From Candidatus Cloacimonadota bacterium (lineage in GTDB: Bacteria > Cloacimonadota > Cloacimonadia > Cloacimonadales > TCS61), in assembly GCA_016927675.1 (NCBI GenBank), contig JAFGMF010000189.1, forward strand, positions 1 through 6,654: DNA of 6,654 bases. Reading direction: 5' to 3'. Each line of letters starts with the position of its first letter. Position 1 is the first letter of the stretch. Below the pieces are notes generated by a model. The model searched no databases. It worked only from the letters and a program-made list of their open reading frames with translations, and had not been told where the DNA came from. Positions 6,479 through 6,654 of this stretch are shown here, one piece after another. The translations under genes were made by a program, and so were the position numbers.

Positions 6479-6654
6479 AGAAAATTTTAATTCTGTTAAC
6501 CATGATTTTCCTTTTACTTGCCTGTTCGCCATCAAATGAGAACCGGTCCGGGAAAAAGTTGATTGATCCCCGCAAACCCATGGCCTGGGGGCATCCTCAG
6601 ACTGTCTATGTTTTTGCCGATAATAATGTCTGGAAATATGCCGAAACACCTTTA
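6475..6654 (+). CDS. Putative lipoprotein, N-terminal 60 residues (possibly DUF4837-like)
   Basis: An open frame running off the window end. It begins with TTG at 6475, overlapping the pgsA stop by 4 bp. The first residues, MKKILILLTMIFLLLACSPS, form a positively charged, hydrophobic signal peptide with a lipobox LLAC, so Cys17 should be lipidated and the protein exported. The mature part starts with a Ser/Asn-rich linker and then 'PMAWGHPQTVYVFADNNVWKYAETPL'. A predicted strand plus 'VFAD..W' recalls the opening of the DUF4837 lipoprotein family of Bacteroidetes, but this is an impression from 60 residues and is not secure. No function can be assigned. Co-translation with pgsA suggests an envelope role. 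Confidence 0.72.
   Translation, partial: MKKILILLTMIFLLLACSPSNENRSGKKLIDPRKPMAWGHPQTVYVFADNNVWKYAETPL

Overview
This is an A+T-rich bacterial chromosomal segment with every gene on the + strand. It holds housekeeping functions: RNA modification, a cell-wall M23 peptidase, an exonuclease VII subunit, prenyl diphosphate synthesis, dUTPase, an FtsE/FtsX-type pair, phospholipid synthesis and the start of a lipoprotein. No mobile element, CRISPR array, tRNA, rRNA or phage gene is visible. The lipobox protein, membrane-anchored LytM protein and tight operon packing suggest a Gram-negative-type bacterium. The FCB group or a relative such as Cloacimonadota is only a weak guess, from the general look of the proteins and a faint resemblance of the last gene to a Bacteroidetes-type lipoprotein family.

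Layout. Bases 1-977 hold the C-terminal end of an alpha/beta hydrolase (monoacylglycerol lipase/lysophospholipase-like) and, overlapping it by 4 bp, a TrmH/SpoU-family RNA methyltransferase. A 209-bp gap follows. Next come a single-pass, coiled-coil M23 peptidase (1187-2125), a 67-bp gap with a possible promoter, then xseB and an ispA-type synthase that abut exactly (2193-3323). A strong intrinsic terminator (3352-3381) closes that block.

From 3412 to the window end is a compact run: dut, a TrmN6/YfiC-like N6-adenine methyltransferase, an FtsE-like ATPase, an FtsX-like membrane protein, pgsA-type phosphatidyltransferase and a lipoprotein cut by the window edge. All junctions overlap or lie within about 11 bp, so one co-translated operon is likely.

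The most unusual element is the FtsE/FtsX-like pair at 4513-5906. The ATPase keeps an intact Walker A and the Walker B aspartate. It has lost the Q-loop glutamine, both signature glycines, the catalytic glutamate (Asp instead) and the H-loop histidine. The partner is a short four-helix FtsX with a small periplasmic domain. Because FtsEX complexes elsewhere control LytM/M23-linked wall hydrolysis, the coiled-coil M23 protein about 2.4 kb upstream is a possible, unproven partner. The rest of the window looks like ordinary core metabolism.
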